From assembly GCA_900455085.1 (NCBI GenBank), contig UGTZ01000001.1:4060501-4124500 (forward strand): a DNA stretch of 64,000 nt, in the 5' to 3' direction. The notes beneath the pieces are model-generated. The model ran no database searches. It was not told the DNA's origin and saw only the letters and a list, made by a program, of their open reading frames with translations. This document shows, in pieces, positions 46,364 to 56,575 of this stretch (within the stretch, counting starts at the first letter, position 1; the number at the start of each line of letters is the position of its first letter). The DNA comes from Providencia rettgeri. GTDB taxonomy: Bacteria > Pseudomonadota > Gammaproteobacteria > Enterobacterales > Enterobacteriaceae. A program made the translations under genes and the position numbers.

Positions 46364-47587
46364 ATGAAGAAATCATTTCTAAAAGTTCTGTCTGTATCTG
46401 CATTATCCTTAGTGTTAATGGCATGTTCAAGTAAGACAGAAAAAGCACCAAAGTTTTTGCAAAGTAATGATATTGAATCCTCTGACTGGCAAGTTTTTGA
46501 GGGAGATAGAAGGACTTACGAGCGCGTCGCTAAGATTGTCGATTTATACGCTAATCGCATTTTTAATGAAAGCAATGCACGGGGCATGGCTATCATTGTT
46601 ATCGATAATAATCAGGCGTTATCGCGTTATTATGGTGAAACCGCACCGGGTAATGGTAAAAAACCTGGTCCAAACTCATTAATTCGCATTGCATCAATTA
46701 CAAAATTAATGACAAGCGAAATATTAATTAAGCTTGAACAAGATAAGAAACTACTAATTACGGACCCATTACAACAATACGCTTACCATGGCGTTACTGT
46801 TCCTGATAATGCCAGCGGGCAACCTATTCGCTTATATCACTTAGCAAGCCATACCAGTGGCTTACCTCGCGAACAACCCGGTGGGAAATGGGGACGTCCT
46901 GTTTTTATTTGGCCAACTCAAGATAACCGCTGGACCTGGCTAAAAACAGGTAAGTTAGATGCAACACCGGGAACAGAAGCTTCTTATTCCAACTTAGCGT
47001 ATGACTTATTGGCAGATGCGATGGTTAAAGCTTCAGGAGTCTCTTACCCTCAGCTATTTAACCACTATGTTACTTCTCCCGCCAAAATGACGAATACCAC
47101 TTACACCCCCAATAATGCACAATGCGCGCGGTTAATGGAAGGAACGAAACCCAGCCCTTGCCATAACACTCTTGCAGCAGCAGGAAGTGGTGGTGTGTAT
47201 TCCACCCCTGCAGATATGCAAAAATGGATGCAGCAATTTTTATCGACAGACAGTAACCTAAGAAAAGTCACCGCAGCCCGTGAACAAGGCATCTATTTTC
47301 CCCGTGAAAAACTTTTAGAAATTAAAGGGATGGATGTTGCAGGCCATGCTGATGGATTAGGCCTTGGGTGGGTGTATATGAAACCGAAAAATGGCATTCC
47401 CGGTATTTACCAAAAAACAGGTGGTGGTGGTGGGTTTAATACCTATATGGCGATGATCCCACAGCAAAACATTGGGGTATTTGTCGTGATGACCCGTAAA
47501 GATAACAGTAAATTCAGTAAATTAACGATTGGTGTTAATGAACTAGTTGCCTCATTATCTACTAACCATGCGTATGGGAAACATTGA
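46364..47587 (+). CDS. ampH: AmpH-like penicillin-binding protein / DD-endopeptidase, lipoprotein
   Basis: This 407-residue class C beta-lactamase-fold serine hydrolase matches AmpH of E. coli in many blocks: IRIASITKLMTSE (catalytic Ser-x-x-Lys, residues 111-114), LASHTSGLPREQPGG, SYSNLAYDLLADAM (Tyr-Ser-Asn), LAAAGSGGVYSTPADM and YQKTGGGGGFNTYMAMIP (KTG box). AmpH trims peptidoglycan (DD-carboxypeptidase/endopeptidase). The N-terminus has a lipobox-like LMAC (Cys21), so it may be a lipoprotein, unlike E. coli AmpH as I recall it. It is intact, followed by a terminator. Confidence 0.88.
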   Translation: MKKSFLKVLSVSALSLVLMACSSKTEKAPKFLQSNDIESSDWQVFEGDRRTYERVAKIVDLYANRIFNESNARGMAIIVIDNNQALSRYYGETAPGNGKKPGPNSLIRIASITKLMTSEILIKLEQDKKLLITDPLQQYAYHGVTVPDNASGQPIRLYHLASHTSGLPREQPGGKWGRPVFIWPTQDNRWTWLKTGKLDATPGTEASYSNLAYDLLADAMVKASGVSYPQLFNHYVTSPAKMTNTTYTPNNAQCARLMEGTKPSPCHNTLAAAGSGGVYSTPADMQKWMQQFLSTDSNLRKVTAAREQGIYFPREKLLEIKGMDVAGHADGLGLGWVYMKPKNGIPGIYQKTGGGGGFNTYMAMIPQQNIGVFVVMTRKDNSKFSKLTIGVNELVASLSTNHAYGKH

Positions 47588-47676
47588 AGGAGTACCGCCG
47601 AAGTGTTACAAACAATGGCGAGTTACACCCCGACCCTAAAACGTGGATTTACCCGCGTTATCACATTAATTGCGAC

Positions 47677-47705
47677 AACAGCCTGAGATATTCAGGCTGT
47701 TTTTG
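47677..47705 (+). terminator. Terminator of ampH
   Basis: A perfect 10-bp stem (47677-47686 with 47692-47701) and a run of five T lie about 90 bp after the ampH stop. Confidence 0.85.
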
Positions 47706-47789
47706 ATAATTTTACTATCCATTTTTAAAATCAATTCATTCATATTCCCGATAATCTTTTAGCCTTTCATTAACACATGCAGAGCTAAA

Positions 47790-48233
47790 ATGAACACAAA
47801 AAATTACTCGATAGCGGCAAACTGTCAAGCTACACAATCCCCTAAAATTAGCCAATTTGAATTGGTTGAAATTTTAAATCGTATTCAAAATCATAATACT
47901 AAAAAACCAGAATATATAGAGAGTGAATCTGTTGCTAGCCAATATCCCTATAAGTATTTCGATGGCTCAGAATTACAAGCTATCAAAGCTTGTCGACAAG
48001 AAGAAAGACGAATATATCGGGAAAAATGCCAAGCTGCTTTTAAATTTAAACGACAAAATAGTATGAAAGGAGGGATTTTTTCACTTGCTCAGCAATTAGC
48101 AAACCGGAGTCGCCAAAATATTTTAGCTATTGATGACCAAAATCATATCTCAGGCGCCAGAAAAAAGTTATTTCAACCGCAAACAAGGATAGTAGCCTTT
48201 ATCAGTGCATTAGGTTATGCAATAGCTGGTTAA
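47790..48233 (+). CDS. Hypothetical protein, paralogue 1 of a tandem pair
   Basis: This 147-residue protein has no signal peptide. Its C-terminal half carries KGGIFSLAQQLANRSRQNILAI and KKLFQPQTR, shared with the gene at 48358-48794. The N-terminal half contains FELVEILNRIQNHN, again matched there by SELVLQLGRIYNHQN. The protein is basic overall and predicted mixed helical. I do not recognise the family. The pair sits between ampH and lptG, a place where gene content varies. Confidence 0.6.
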   Translation: MNTKNYSIAANCQATQSPKISQFELVEILNRIQNHNTKKPEYIESESVASQYPYKYFDGSELQAIKACRQEERRIYREKCQAAFKFKRQNSMKGGIFSLAQQLANRSRQNILAIDDQNHISGARKKLFQPQTRIVAFISALGYAIAG

Positions 48234-48357
48234 TAATAACAGTACTAATCCGCTATTATTCAAGCTATTTCTTAAGTTTATTATCGTTTTATGCAATGCT
48301 ATAAGCTAATTCAAGGCTAATCTTAATCCCTCTTCTACTTTGTGAATAGGAATTAAA

Positions 48358-48794
48358 ATGCGTATTTCTCCATTTTTTTACATCATATAACACGGCCCTG
48401 TACCACTGAGCAGGGCAAAGTTTCTGAGTTAGTTCTCCAACTTGGAAGAATCTATAACCACCAAAATGCATTCCCTGCCCCGCAAAAACCGACATCCGTA
48501 GAAATTGCTCTTAAATCACTCAATTCTCATTCCTTAAAAAACAACCAAAAGAAATTAGAACGAACATCTGAATGGAAAAAAGCTTATCTTGTTCGCCAGT
48601 CATATACGGCGAATGGCGGTATTTTTTCTTATGCTCAACAGTTAGCTAATAAAAGTCGATTTAATGTTGTTGGGATCAAAGGCGAATATATCAGTACATC
48701 TGCAGATAATAGACAACAACAAGTTTTATTCCGTCCTCAAAATAAACTATTAAGAATTATCAGCAAATTAGGGAATTTATTACTCAGTAAATAA
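48358..48794 (+). CDS. Hypothetical protein, paralogue 2 of a tandem pair (frame broken once)
   Basis: AGGA precedes an ATG at 48358 (MRISPFF), after which the frame stops at once. Adding one T to the T7 run at 48373-48379 gives an open frame of about 145 residues to the stop at 48794. The product shares GGIFSYAQQLANKSRFNVVGI and VLFRPQNK with the preceding gene. Similarity between the two restored proteins along their length makes the correction credible. Function unknown. Confidence 0.6.
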
Positions 48795-48805
48795 CAAGAA
48801 AAGAA

Positions 48806-48838
48806 AAAGGCTGTGATACCCGAAGATACACAGCCTTT
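48806..48838 (-). terminator. Terminator of lptFG
   Basis: A 10-bp perfect stem (48806-48815 with 48829-48838, 13-nt loop) is followed on the minus strand by TTCTTTTC. It lies 17 bp after the lptG stop and may also serve the convergent paralogue gene. Confidence 0.75.
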
Positions 48839-48854
48839 AATGACTGATAAAACG

Positions 48855-49931
48855 TTATTTTCGTTTTACTAATAATACGATACTAACAATTAAAAACAGT
48901 AAGCTCGGCAAAATTGCTGCAACAATGGGTGGCACCGAATAAACTAGGCTCCAGTTACCAAACCCTTGGTTAAGCACGTAAAATAAGAACCCACCCACAA
49001 TACCTGAAATAACACGAACACCCATCGGAACGGTACGCAGCGGCCCAAAAATAAATGAAACTGCCATTAACATCATGACGGCTGCGGATAATGGCGCCAG
49101 TATTTTTTTCCACATACTGAGCTCATAAACCGCGGCAACTTGGCCACTTTCTTTTAAGTACGAGACATATTGATATAGGCCACGGATAGAAAGCGAGTCA
49201 GCATTCAGTGAAACTATTCCTAGTTTTTCTGGGGTAAGATTGGTTTTCCAATCAACCGTTAATCGCTGTGAACCTGTAATTTTTTTCTCACTACTTAGAA
49301 TTGACTCGTCCACTTGAGATAATACCCAAAGCTGATTTGTCGAGTCATACTCGCCATTCGCAGCAAACATCACTGACTTCAATTTACGTTGGTCATCAAA
49401 ACGATACACCGACACATCTTGAATCGATGTCGCATTATTAATCCGCTGAATATGGATAAAATCGTTGGCATCTTTTGCCCACATACCTTCATCTGTCACA
49501 ACTAATGAATTACCCACGATTTTTTCTGCGCGATAATTTCTTGCCCACTGCTCTCCCGCTGGTGCGATCCACTCACCGATAAACATGGCGACAATGACCA
49601 ATGGAACCGCCGTTTTCATCACCGATAATGCGATTTGCAAGCGAGTAAAACCAGAAGCTTGCATGACGACTAGCTCACTACGTGAGGCCAGTGCCCCTAA
49701 CCCCATGAGCGCACCTAACAACGCCGCCATTGGAAAGAAAATATCAATATCTTTTGGAACAGTTAATAAGGTGAATACACCTGCACTCAATGCCGTATAG
49801 TCGCCATCGCCCACTTTGCGAAGCTGCTCGACAAATTTAATGATCCCTGCGAGGGAAACGAGCAAAAATAGCGTCACTAAAATCGAATTTAAGATGGTTC
49901 GACCGATATACCTATCTAAAACACCAAACAT
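48855..49931 (-). CDS. lptG: LptG, lipopolysaccharide export ABC permease
   Basis: This 358-residue permease has six transmembrane helices with a periplasmic beta-jellyroll domain between helices 3 and 4 (about residues 125-260). N-terminal MFGVLDRYIGRTILNSI and the LGALASRSELVVMQASG loop are typical of LptG/YjgQ. With LptF and the LptB2 ATPase it extracts LPS from the inner membrane and passes it to LptC. It overlaps the lptF stop by one base, as in E. coli. Confidence 0.95.
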   Translation of the reverse strand: MFGVLDRYIGRTILNSILVTLFLLVSLAGIIKFVEQLRKVGDGDYTALSAGVFTLLTVPKDIDIFFPMAALLGALMGLGALASRSELVVMQASGFTRLQIALSVMKTAVPLVIVAMFIGEWIAPAGEQWARNYRAEKIVGNSLVVTDEGMWAKDANDFIHIQRINNATSIQDVSVYRFDDQRKLKSVMFAANGEYDSTNQLWVLSQVDESILSSEKKITGSQRLTVDWKTNLTPEKLGIVSLNADSLSIRGLYQYVSYLKESGQVAAVYELSMWKKILAPLSAAVMMLMAVSFIFGPLRTVPMGVRVISGIVGGFLFYVLNQGFGNWSLVYSVPPIVAAILPSLLFLIVSIVLLVKRK

Positions 49932-51029
49932 CAGGCAACCCCTTTACTCAATTTAAGACGCATACGGCGCATTGGGACGGTATTCCACGCATTTAGGACT
50001 ATCGCTAATACCAAATACCCCACATTCACCGCCCACATAGTATACCTTGGGTCAAGGTCGCCCTTATCAGCACTGTTACGCAATGTACTTTGTAATAAAA
50101 AGAAAATGAGGTACAGCAACATTGCAGGAAGCATACTGAGTACCCGCCCCTGACGTGGGTTAACCTCGCTTAACGGCACAACCATCAAAGCCATGACGAC
50201 AACGGAGAAAACAATGGTTAAACGCCAATGAAACTCAGCGTTCACCTCAGGCGTATTTTCAGACCACAGTTGCAGCATATTTTTTTTGCTCGACTCGGTC
50301 ACTACGCGTTTCTGCAGTTTGGTGATCAACAATGGCTTGGTAATTAACAAAGTCAGTTATGCGAAAATCACGCAGTAACGCGGTTCCTTCATAACGAGTA
50401 CCCTCATTTAAAACAACGACTTGTCGACCATCAGGATCTTCTTTCATATAGCCGCTATCAGCAACCACAACAGAAGGCCGTTGTTCATTAGCGGCGCGTA
50501 GTTGTGCAAGAAATACATTCTTGAAGTTGTTACCTTTTACATCACCAATGTACAGCACATAGTTGCCATCTTTAGTGGTTTTAAATTGCCCTTCGACCAT
50601 TGCAGCTAACCCGGGATTGGCTTTCGCATCAGCCAATACCTGCTCTTGATATTGAGATGACCATGGCAACATCCACGTAATATTAGCAATCGCGACCATC
50701 GCGGTAATGACCGCAAGGACTAACGCGGCTTTCACTAAAACACTTTTACCTAAACCGCAGGCATGCATTACCGTGATTTCACTTTCAGTATAAAGTTTAC
50801 TGTAGGTCATCAAAAGCCCAAGGAATAGGCTCAAAGGTAAGATAAGCTGCGCCATTTCAGGCACACCTAACCCCAGTAAAGGAAGTACTAAGTTTGAGGG
50901 AATATTGCCCTGAACCGCAGCGCCAAGAATATCTATCGACTTCTGACTAAAAAAGATTAGCATCAATACAAAAAGTATGGCTAACTGACTTTTCAGGGTT
51001 TCCCGTACCAAATATCTAATAATGATCAC
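49931..51029 (-). CDS. lptF: LptF, lipopolysaccharide export ABC permease (frame broken once)
   Basis: The two pieces join to one permease of about 366 residues. N-terminal MIIIRYLVRETLKSQLAIL, LFLGLLMTYSKLYTESEITV and C-terminal VVPLSEVNPRQGRVLSMLPA match LptF/YjgP. The frame shifts at an 8-T run (50280-50287 on the plus strand); one more base gives EQKKNMLQLWSEN and continuity with the downstream part. lptF is essential in E. coli, so a real null mutation is very unlikely and a consensus error is the best explanation. It is transcribed away from pepA. Confidence 0.92.
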
Positions 51030-51368
51030 GCTTATTACGCCTGTGAAAACTTGTCTTTTGGGAAGAAAATGGCTAAGTTCGTTCGATGTCTGCCATTTAC
51101 TAACATATACTCTAGTTTATTGTATGGCTAGAATGATATAAAAGCATTATCTATACTGATTGAAATATCAGAACATGCTTAATATTCGAGAAACCGGATA
51201 TACCCGCCATACTTCATGATGTATCGCGATTAACAGCATACAACGTGAGCTATTTCGCGTATAGATGGTTAGTTTAACATAAAGAGTTCATTCTCTATGA
51301 GGTAGATCATGCGAAACGCTAATTCTAGCGGGAGCATCGGCCTTTGTCTTTAAGATTCAGGAGAACGC
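51030..51368. promoter_or_regulatory. Divergent promoter region of lptFG and pepA
   Basis: About 340 bp separate lptF and pepA, read in opposite directions. Both promoters must lie here, as in E. coli. I could not pick out a convincing -35/-10 pair with confidence and see no strong palindrome. Confidence 0.5.
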
Positions 51369-52880
51369 ATGGAGTTTAGTGTAAAAAGTGGTAGCCCGGA
51401 AAAACAGCGCAGCGCATGCATTGTTGTCGGAGTCTTTGAACCACGCCGTCTGTCCCCAATTGCTGAACAGCTGGACAAAATAAGTGACGGATATATCAGC
51501 GCCCTGCTGCGCCGCGGCGAACTTGAGGGTAAAGTGGGGCAATCCCTGCTACTCCATCATGTACCCAACGTTCTGTCTGAACGCATTCTACTTATCGGTT
51601 GTGGTAAAGAACGCGAATTAGATGAGCGCCAATTTAAACAAATTATTCAGAAAACCATCAGCACGTTGAATGAAACTGGCTCAATGGAAGCCGTCTGTTT
51701 CTTAACTGAATTACACGTCAAAGGTCGCAATAATTACTGGAAAGTGCGCCAAGCCGTCGAAACAGCCAAAGAGTCGCTGTATGTATTTGATCAACTGAAA
51801 AGTAATAAGACAGAGCATCGCCGTCCGCTACGCAAACTGGTTTTCAACGTGCCAACTCGCCGTGAATTAACCAGTGGTGAACGTGCTATTTCCCACGGCT
51901 TAGCGATTGCTTCAGGTGTTAAAGCGGCGAAAGATTTAAGCAACATGCCACCAAACATCTGTAACGCAGGTTATTTAGCATCTCAAGCTCGTCAATTAGC
52001 TGATATTTCAGACAGTAAACTCACCACTCGAGTGATTGGTGAGGAGCAAATGAAAGAACTTGGAATGAATGCCTATCTAGCGGTCGGTCAAGGTTCACAA
52101 AATGAATCGCTAATGTCCATTATGGAATATAAAGGAAGTCCAGACCCAGAAAGCAAACCCATCGTTTTACTTGGTAAAGGCCTAACCTTTGACTCCGGCG
52201 GTATTTCAATTAAACCATCCGAAGGCATGGATGAAATGAAATACGATATGTGCGGTGCTGCAAGTGTATATGGCGTCATGCGCTTTATCACTGAATTGCA
52301 ATTGCCAATTAATGTGATTGGGGTTCTTGCTGGCTGTGAAAACATGCCTGGTGGCCGTGCTTATCGCCCAGGTGATATCCTTACTACCATGTCTGGGCAA
52401 ACCGTTGAAGTCCTCAATACCGATGCCGAAGGCCGTTTAGTTCTGTGTGATGCACTCACCTATGTTGAGCGTTTTGAGCCAGAGCTGGTTATCGATATCG
52501 CCACTTTAACAGGGGCTTGTGTGATTGCATTAGGTAGCCATTACACTGGGTTGATGTCAAACCATAATCCACTGGCTCACGAGCTATTAAATGCTTCTGA
52601 GCAAGCAGGCGACCGTGCATGGCGTTTACCATTAGCAGATGAATATTTTGACCAAATCACACCAAATTTTGCTGATTTAGCCAATACCGGTGGACGTCCA
52701 GCGGGTGCTATCACCGCAGGTTGTTTCTTGTCTCGCTTTGCGACGAAATATAACTGGGCGCACCTTGATATCGCAGGAACTGCTTGGCGTTCAGGTGCCG
52801 CGAAGGGAGCCACTGGCCGCCCTGTTTCCATGCTAGCGCAGTTCTTGTTGAACCGTGCAGGCCTTAATGGTGATGAATAA
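51369..52880 (+). CDS. pepA: Leucyl aminopeptidase / cytosol aminopeptidase PepA
   Basis: This 503-residue M17 metallopeptidase has the signature NTDAEGRLV at residues 350-358 and the metal-binding blocks LGKGLTFDSGGISIKP and YDMCGAASVYG. Length equals that of E. coli PepA (503). Besides peptidase activity, PepA (XerB) binds DNA in Xer recombination at plasmid cer sites and at carAB in E. coli. AGGAGA precedes the ATG. The divergent pairing with lptF and the downstream holC-valS is the usual enterobacterial order. Confidence 0.96.
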   Translation: MEFSVKSGSPEKQRSACIVVGVFEPRRLSPIAEQLDKISDGYISALLRRGELEGKVGQSLLLHHVPNVLSERILLIGCGKERELDERQFKQIIQKTISTLNETGSMEAVCFLTELHVKGRNNYWKVRQAVETAKESLYVFDQLKSNKTEHRRPLRKLVFNVPTRRELTSGERAISHGLAIASGVKAAKDLSNMPPNICNAGYLASQARQLADISDSKLTTRVIGEEQMKELGMNAYLAVGQGSQNESLMSIMEYKGSPDPESKPIVLLGKGLTFDSGGISIKPSEGMDEMKYDMCGAASVYGVMRFITELQLPINVIGVLAGCENMPGGRAYRPGDILTTMSGQTVEVLNTDAEGRLVLCDALTYVERFEPELVIDIATLTGACVIALGSHYTGLMSNHNPLAHELLNASEQAGDRAWRLPLADEYFDQITPNFADLANTGGRPAGAITAGCFLSRFATKYNWAHLDIAGTAWRSGAAKGATGRPVSMLAQFLLNRAGLNGDE

Positions 52881-52916
52881 CCCGATTTAGCATTTTAGCT
52901 GTACATCACTCGTAAA

Positions 52917-52957
52917 AATATCCCGATGAGCACTTATGCGATTCGGGATATTATTTT
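52917..52957 (+). terminator. Terminator of pepA
   Basis: A 10-bp perfect stem (52917-52926 with 52943-52952) followed by ATTTTTGG lies about 40 bp after the pepA stop. Confidence 0.7.
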
Positions 52958-53056
52958 TGGCTTTTCGATACACATAGAAGCCATTTTGAGGCAGCAATAA
53001 AAAAGGTTATAATTCAACATAGAAATAATTTTGAGCTATGCCACCAAAAAACTTAA

Positions 53057-53196
53057 CCAACACCCCTACAAATTGAAGTATGGCAATTTACGCTATACCC
53101 TAAATAATTCAGTTTGTAGGTAGGCGGCAAGCAATTGAGGCCTTGGGAGGCGAAAGCGCGTAGCCAACACCCTACAAATTGAAGTATGACGGGTAT
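53057..53196. repeat. Palindromic intergenic repeat element, copy 2 with a partial unit
   Basis: The full unit (53094-53196) starts ATACCCTAAATAATTCAG and ends GAAGTATGACGGGTAT; its ends are inverted repeats (TTTGTAGG at 53114-53121, CCTACAAA at 53171-53178). A partial unit (CCCTACAAATTGAAGTATGG) precedes it at 53064-53083. The element runs up to the ATG of holC at 53197, so it provides the translation start region of that gene. A related copy lies at 33256-33379. Confidence 0.7.
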
Positions 53197-53645
53197 ATGA
53201 AAAAAGGTACATTTTACCAACTAGAACAGACATCACCACATTCTGAACTTGAAGCCCATGAATGGTTAGCTTGTGAGCTCGCCGCTCAGATGTGGCGCAG
53301 TGGAAAGCGTGTTTTGGTTGCTTGCGAAACACAGCTACAAGCAGAAAAGATTGATGAGGCCCTTTGGCAGCGTGATCCACACCAGTTTGTCCGCATAATT
53401 TGGCAGGGGAAGGCCCGCGTTATGGTGCACCGATTGAAATTTGCTGGCCGGCCAAAAGAGGCACAACACCTCGCGATATACTGATTAATTTACAAAATCA
53501 GTTCGCAGATTTTGCCACGGCTTTCCATGAAGTGATAGACTTCGTACCTATTGATGAAACTTTAAAACAGTTGGCGCGTGAACGGTATAAAACGTACCGT
53601 AGCGTCGGCTTCAATTTGACTATGGCGACGCCGCCAACTTACTGA
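53197..53645 (+). CDS. holC: HolC, DNA polymerase III chi subunit (frame broken once)
   Basis: The two pieces join to a chi subunit of about 149 residues. MKKGTFYQLEQ..LACELAAQMWRSGKRVLVACE and, after the break, GEGPRYGAPIEICWP, DILINLQNQFADFATAF and KQLARERYKTYRSVGFN match HolC. One missing C near 53391 (GTCCGC for GTCCCGC) shifts the frame; adding it gives the expected FVPHNLAGEGP. Chi links the clamp loader psi subunit to SSB. The ATG at 53197 is the family-like start. It lies 13 bp before valS. Confidence 0.9.
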
Positions 53646-53658
53646 ATACAAAAAGATA

Positions 53659-56553
53659 ATGGAAAAGAAACCAGATAGCCCAATGAATGAGCCCTCGCTC
53701 GATAAAACATATAACCCCGCAGAGATTGAGCAGTCACTGTATGCTCACTGGGAGAAAAGCGGTTATTTTAAACCTAATGGGGATACCACCCAAGACAGCT
53801 TCTGTGTCGTCATTCCGCCACCGAACGTCACTGGTAGCCTGCACATGGGGCATGCCTTCCAGCAAACTATCATGGATACCATGATCCGCTACCAGCGTAT
53901 GCAAGGTAAAAATACCTTATGGCAAACGGGAACAGACCATGCGGGTATTGCAACTCAGATGGTCGTTGAGCGAAAAATTGCAGCCGAAGAAGGTAAAAAC
54001 CGTCACGACTACGGCCGCGATGCGTTCATTGACAAAATCTGGGAATGGAAAGCGGAATCTGGCGGTACAATTTCACAACAAATGCGCCGTTTAGGCGACT
54101 CTGTTGATTGGGATCGCGAGCGTTTTACCATGGATGAAGGCTTATCTAAAGCTGTTAAAGAAGCATTCGTTCGTCTCTATAAAGAAAACTTAATTTATCG
54201 TGGCAAACGCTTAGTCAACTGGGACCCGAAACTGCACACGGCAATTTCTGACTTAGAAGTTGAAAACCGTGAAGTTAAAGGTTCTATGTGGCACCTGCGC
54301 TACCCACTGGCTGACGGTGCAAAAACCGCTGAAGGCAAAGACTACTTAGTGGTCGCGACCACTCGTCCTGAAACCATGCTAGGGGACACTGGTGTTGCAG
54401 TTAACCCTGAAGATCCACGCTATAAAGATTTAATTGGCAAAGAAATTATTCTGCCAATCGTTAACCGCCGTATCCCAATTGTGGGTGATGAACACGCCGA
54501 CATGGAAAAAGGCACCGGCTGTGTGAAAATCACGCCAGCTCATGACTTTAATGACTATGAAGTTGGTAAACGCCATCAGTTAACGATGATTAACATGATG
54601 GATTTAGACGGTAACGTTCGTAACGAAGCAGAGGTTTTCGATACCAACGGTAACCCATCTACGGCTTATAGTTGCGAAATGCCAGAAGCGTATCGTGGGA
54701 TGGAACGTTTCGCGGCTCGTAAAGCTATCGTGGCAGAGTTCGAACAACTTGGCCTGCTGGTTGAAGTAAAACCGCATGACTTAACAGTGCCTTACGGTGA
54801 CCGTGGTGGCGTGGTTATTGAACCTATGCTAACCGACCAATGGTACGTACGTACCGAGCCTTTAGCTCGTGATGCCATTAAAGCCGTTGAAGATGGCCGT
54901 ATTCAGTTTGTTCCTCGTCAGTACGAAAACATGTATTTCTCTTGGATGCGTGATATTCAAGACTGGTGTATTTCTCGCCAACTTTGGTGGGGTCACCGCA
55001 TTCCTGCATGGTATGACGAAAAAGGCAATGTCTATGTGGGTCGTGATGAAGACGAAGTCCGTCGTGAAAACAACTTAGGTGCAGATATCGCTCTGCGTCA
55101 AGATGATGACGTACTGGATACGTGGTTCTCTTCCGGTCTGTGGACATTCTCGACTCTCGGCTGGCCAGAAAATACCGATGCACTGAAAACCTTCCATCCA
55201 ACAGATGTATTGGTCAGTGGCTTCGATATTATTTTCTTCTGGATCGCCCGTATGATCATGATGACCATGCATTTCATCAAAGATGAAAACGGTGAACCAC
55301 AAGTACCATTTAAAACCGTTTACATGACAGGCTTGATCCGTGATGAAGAAGGCCAAAAAATGTCGAAATCCAAAGGGAACGTTATTGATCCACTGGATAT
55401 GATTGACGGTATTTCTTTAGAAGACTTACTTGAAAAACGCACTGGCAACATGATGCAGCCGCAATTGGCTGAAAAAATTGCTAAACGTACTCGTAAAGAA
55501 TATCCAGAAGGCATTGAAGCCCACGGTACTGACGCCCTACGCTTTACTTTAGCGGCATTAGCTTCAACAGGTCGTGATATCAACTGGGATATGAAACGCC
55601 TGTCCGGTTACCGTAACTTCTGTAATAAATTATGGAATGCGAGCCGCTTCGTTCTGATGAATACCGAAGGCCAAGATTGCGGACAAAACGGCGGTGAAAT
55701 GAGCTTCTCACTCGCTGACCGCTGGATCATGGCACAATTCAACCACACCGTGAAAACCTACCGTGAAGCGCTAGATACTCACCGTTACGATATCGCAGCG
55801 GGTATTTTGTATGATTTCACATGGAATGAATTCTGTGACTGGTACTTAGAGCTGTCTAAACCTGCAGTTCATAAAGGTAATGAAGCGCAAGTTCGTGCAG
55901 CGCGTTTCACCCTGATCGAAGTGCTGGAAGGCTTACTGCGCCTTGCTCACCCAATCATTCCATTTATCACTGAGACTATCTGGCAACGAGTTAAAGTGGT
56001 TAAAGGTATTGACGCTGATACCATTATGTTGCAAGCGTTCCCTGAGTTCGATGCCGCTAAAGTGGATGAACTTGCGCTGAGTGACCTTGAGTGGATCAAA
56101 GAAGCGATTATTGCCGTTCGTAACATTCGTGCAGAAATGAATATTTCTCCAGGTAAACCGCTCGATGTGATGCTGCGTGGTGCTTCTGCTGATGCAAAAC
56201 GCCGTATCGAAGAAAACCAAAACTTTATCAAATCAATGGCGCGTTTAGAAAGCATCCGCGTGCTATCTGAAGGCGAAGAAGCACCGGTTTCTGTCACCAA
56301 ACTGGTTGGCGGTGCTGAGTTACTGATCCCAATGGCGGGTCTGGTTGATAAAGACGCGGAACTGGCTCGTTTAGATAAAGAGCTGGAAAAAGTGGTGAAA
56401 GAAATCGAAACCATTGAAAACAAACTGGCAAACGAAGGTTTTGTGAGCCGTGCGCCTGCTGCCGTTGTTGAAAAAGAGCGTGAACGCTTAACTGCCAATA
56501 TTGAAGCAAAAGCTAAAATTGAAGCACAAAAAGTGACGATTGCCTCTTTGTAA
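53659..56553 (+). CDS. valS: Valyl-tRNA synthetase
   Basis: This 964-residue class I aminoacyl-tRNA synthetase has the HIGH-type motif HMGH at residues 62-65 (in PPPNVTGSLHMGHAF), the KMSKS motif at residues 567-571 (GQKMSKSKGN), an editing CP1 domain (about 190-400, TTRPETMLGDTG) and the C-terminal coiled-coil arm (LDKELEKVVKEIETIENKL). The first residues (MEKKPDSPMNEPS) extend a little beyond E. coli ValS. It is co-transcribed with holC and ends at a strong terminator. Confidence 0.97.
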   Translation: MEKKPDSPMNEPSLDKTYNPAEIEQSLYAHWEKSGYFKPNGDTTQDSFCVVIPPPNVTGSLHMGHAFQQTIMDTMIRYQRMQGKNTLWQTGTDHAGIATQMVVERKIAAEEGKNRHDYGRDAFIDKIWEWKAESGGTISQQMRRLGDSVDWDRERFTMDEGLSKAVKEAFVRLYKENLIYRGKRLVNWDPKLHTAISDLEVENREVKGSMWHLRYPLADGAKTAEGKDYLVVATTRPETMLGDTGVAVNPEDPRYKDLIGKEIILPIVNRRIPIVGDEHADMEKGTGCVKITPAHDFNDYEVGKRHQLTMINMMDLDGNVRNEAEVFDTNGNPSTAYSCEMPEAYRGMERFAARKAIVAEFEQLGLLVEVKPHDLTVPYGDRGGVVIEPMLTDQWYVRTEPLARDAIKAVEDGRIQFVPRQYENMYFSWMRDIQDWCISRQLWWGHRIPAWYDEKGNVYVGRDEDEVRRENNLGADIALRQDDDVLDTWFSSGLWTFSTLGWPENTDALKTFHPTDVLVSGFDIIFFWIARMIMMTMHFIKDENGEPQVPFKTVYMTGLIRDEEGQKMSKSKGNVIDPLDMIDGISLEDLLEKRTGNMMQPQLAEKIAKRTRKEYPEGIEAHGTDALRFTLAALASTGRDINWDMKRLSGYRNFCNKLWNASRFVLMNTEGQDCGQNGGEMSFSLADRWIMAQFNHTVKTYREALDTHRYDIAAGILYDFTWNEFCDWYLELSKPAVHKGNEAQVRAARFTLIEVLEGLLRLAHPIIPFITETIWQRVKVVKGIDADTIMLQAFPEFDAAKVDELALSDLEWIKEAIIAVRNIRAEMNISPGKPLDVMLRGASADAKRRIEENQNFIKSMARLESIRVLSEGEEAPVSVTKLVGGAELLIPMAGLVDKDAELARLDKELEKVVKEIETIENKLANEGFVSRAPAAVVEKERERLTANIEAKAKIEAQKVTIASL

Positions 56554-56575
56554 TCATTAAGCTTTAAGTATCTGT

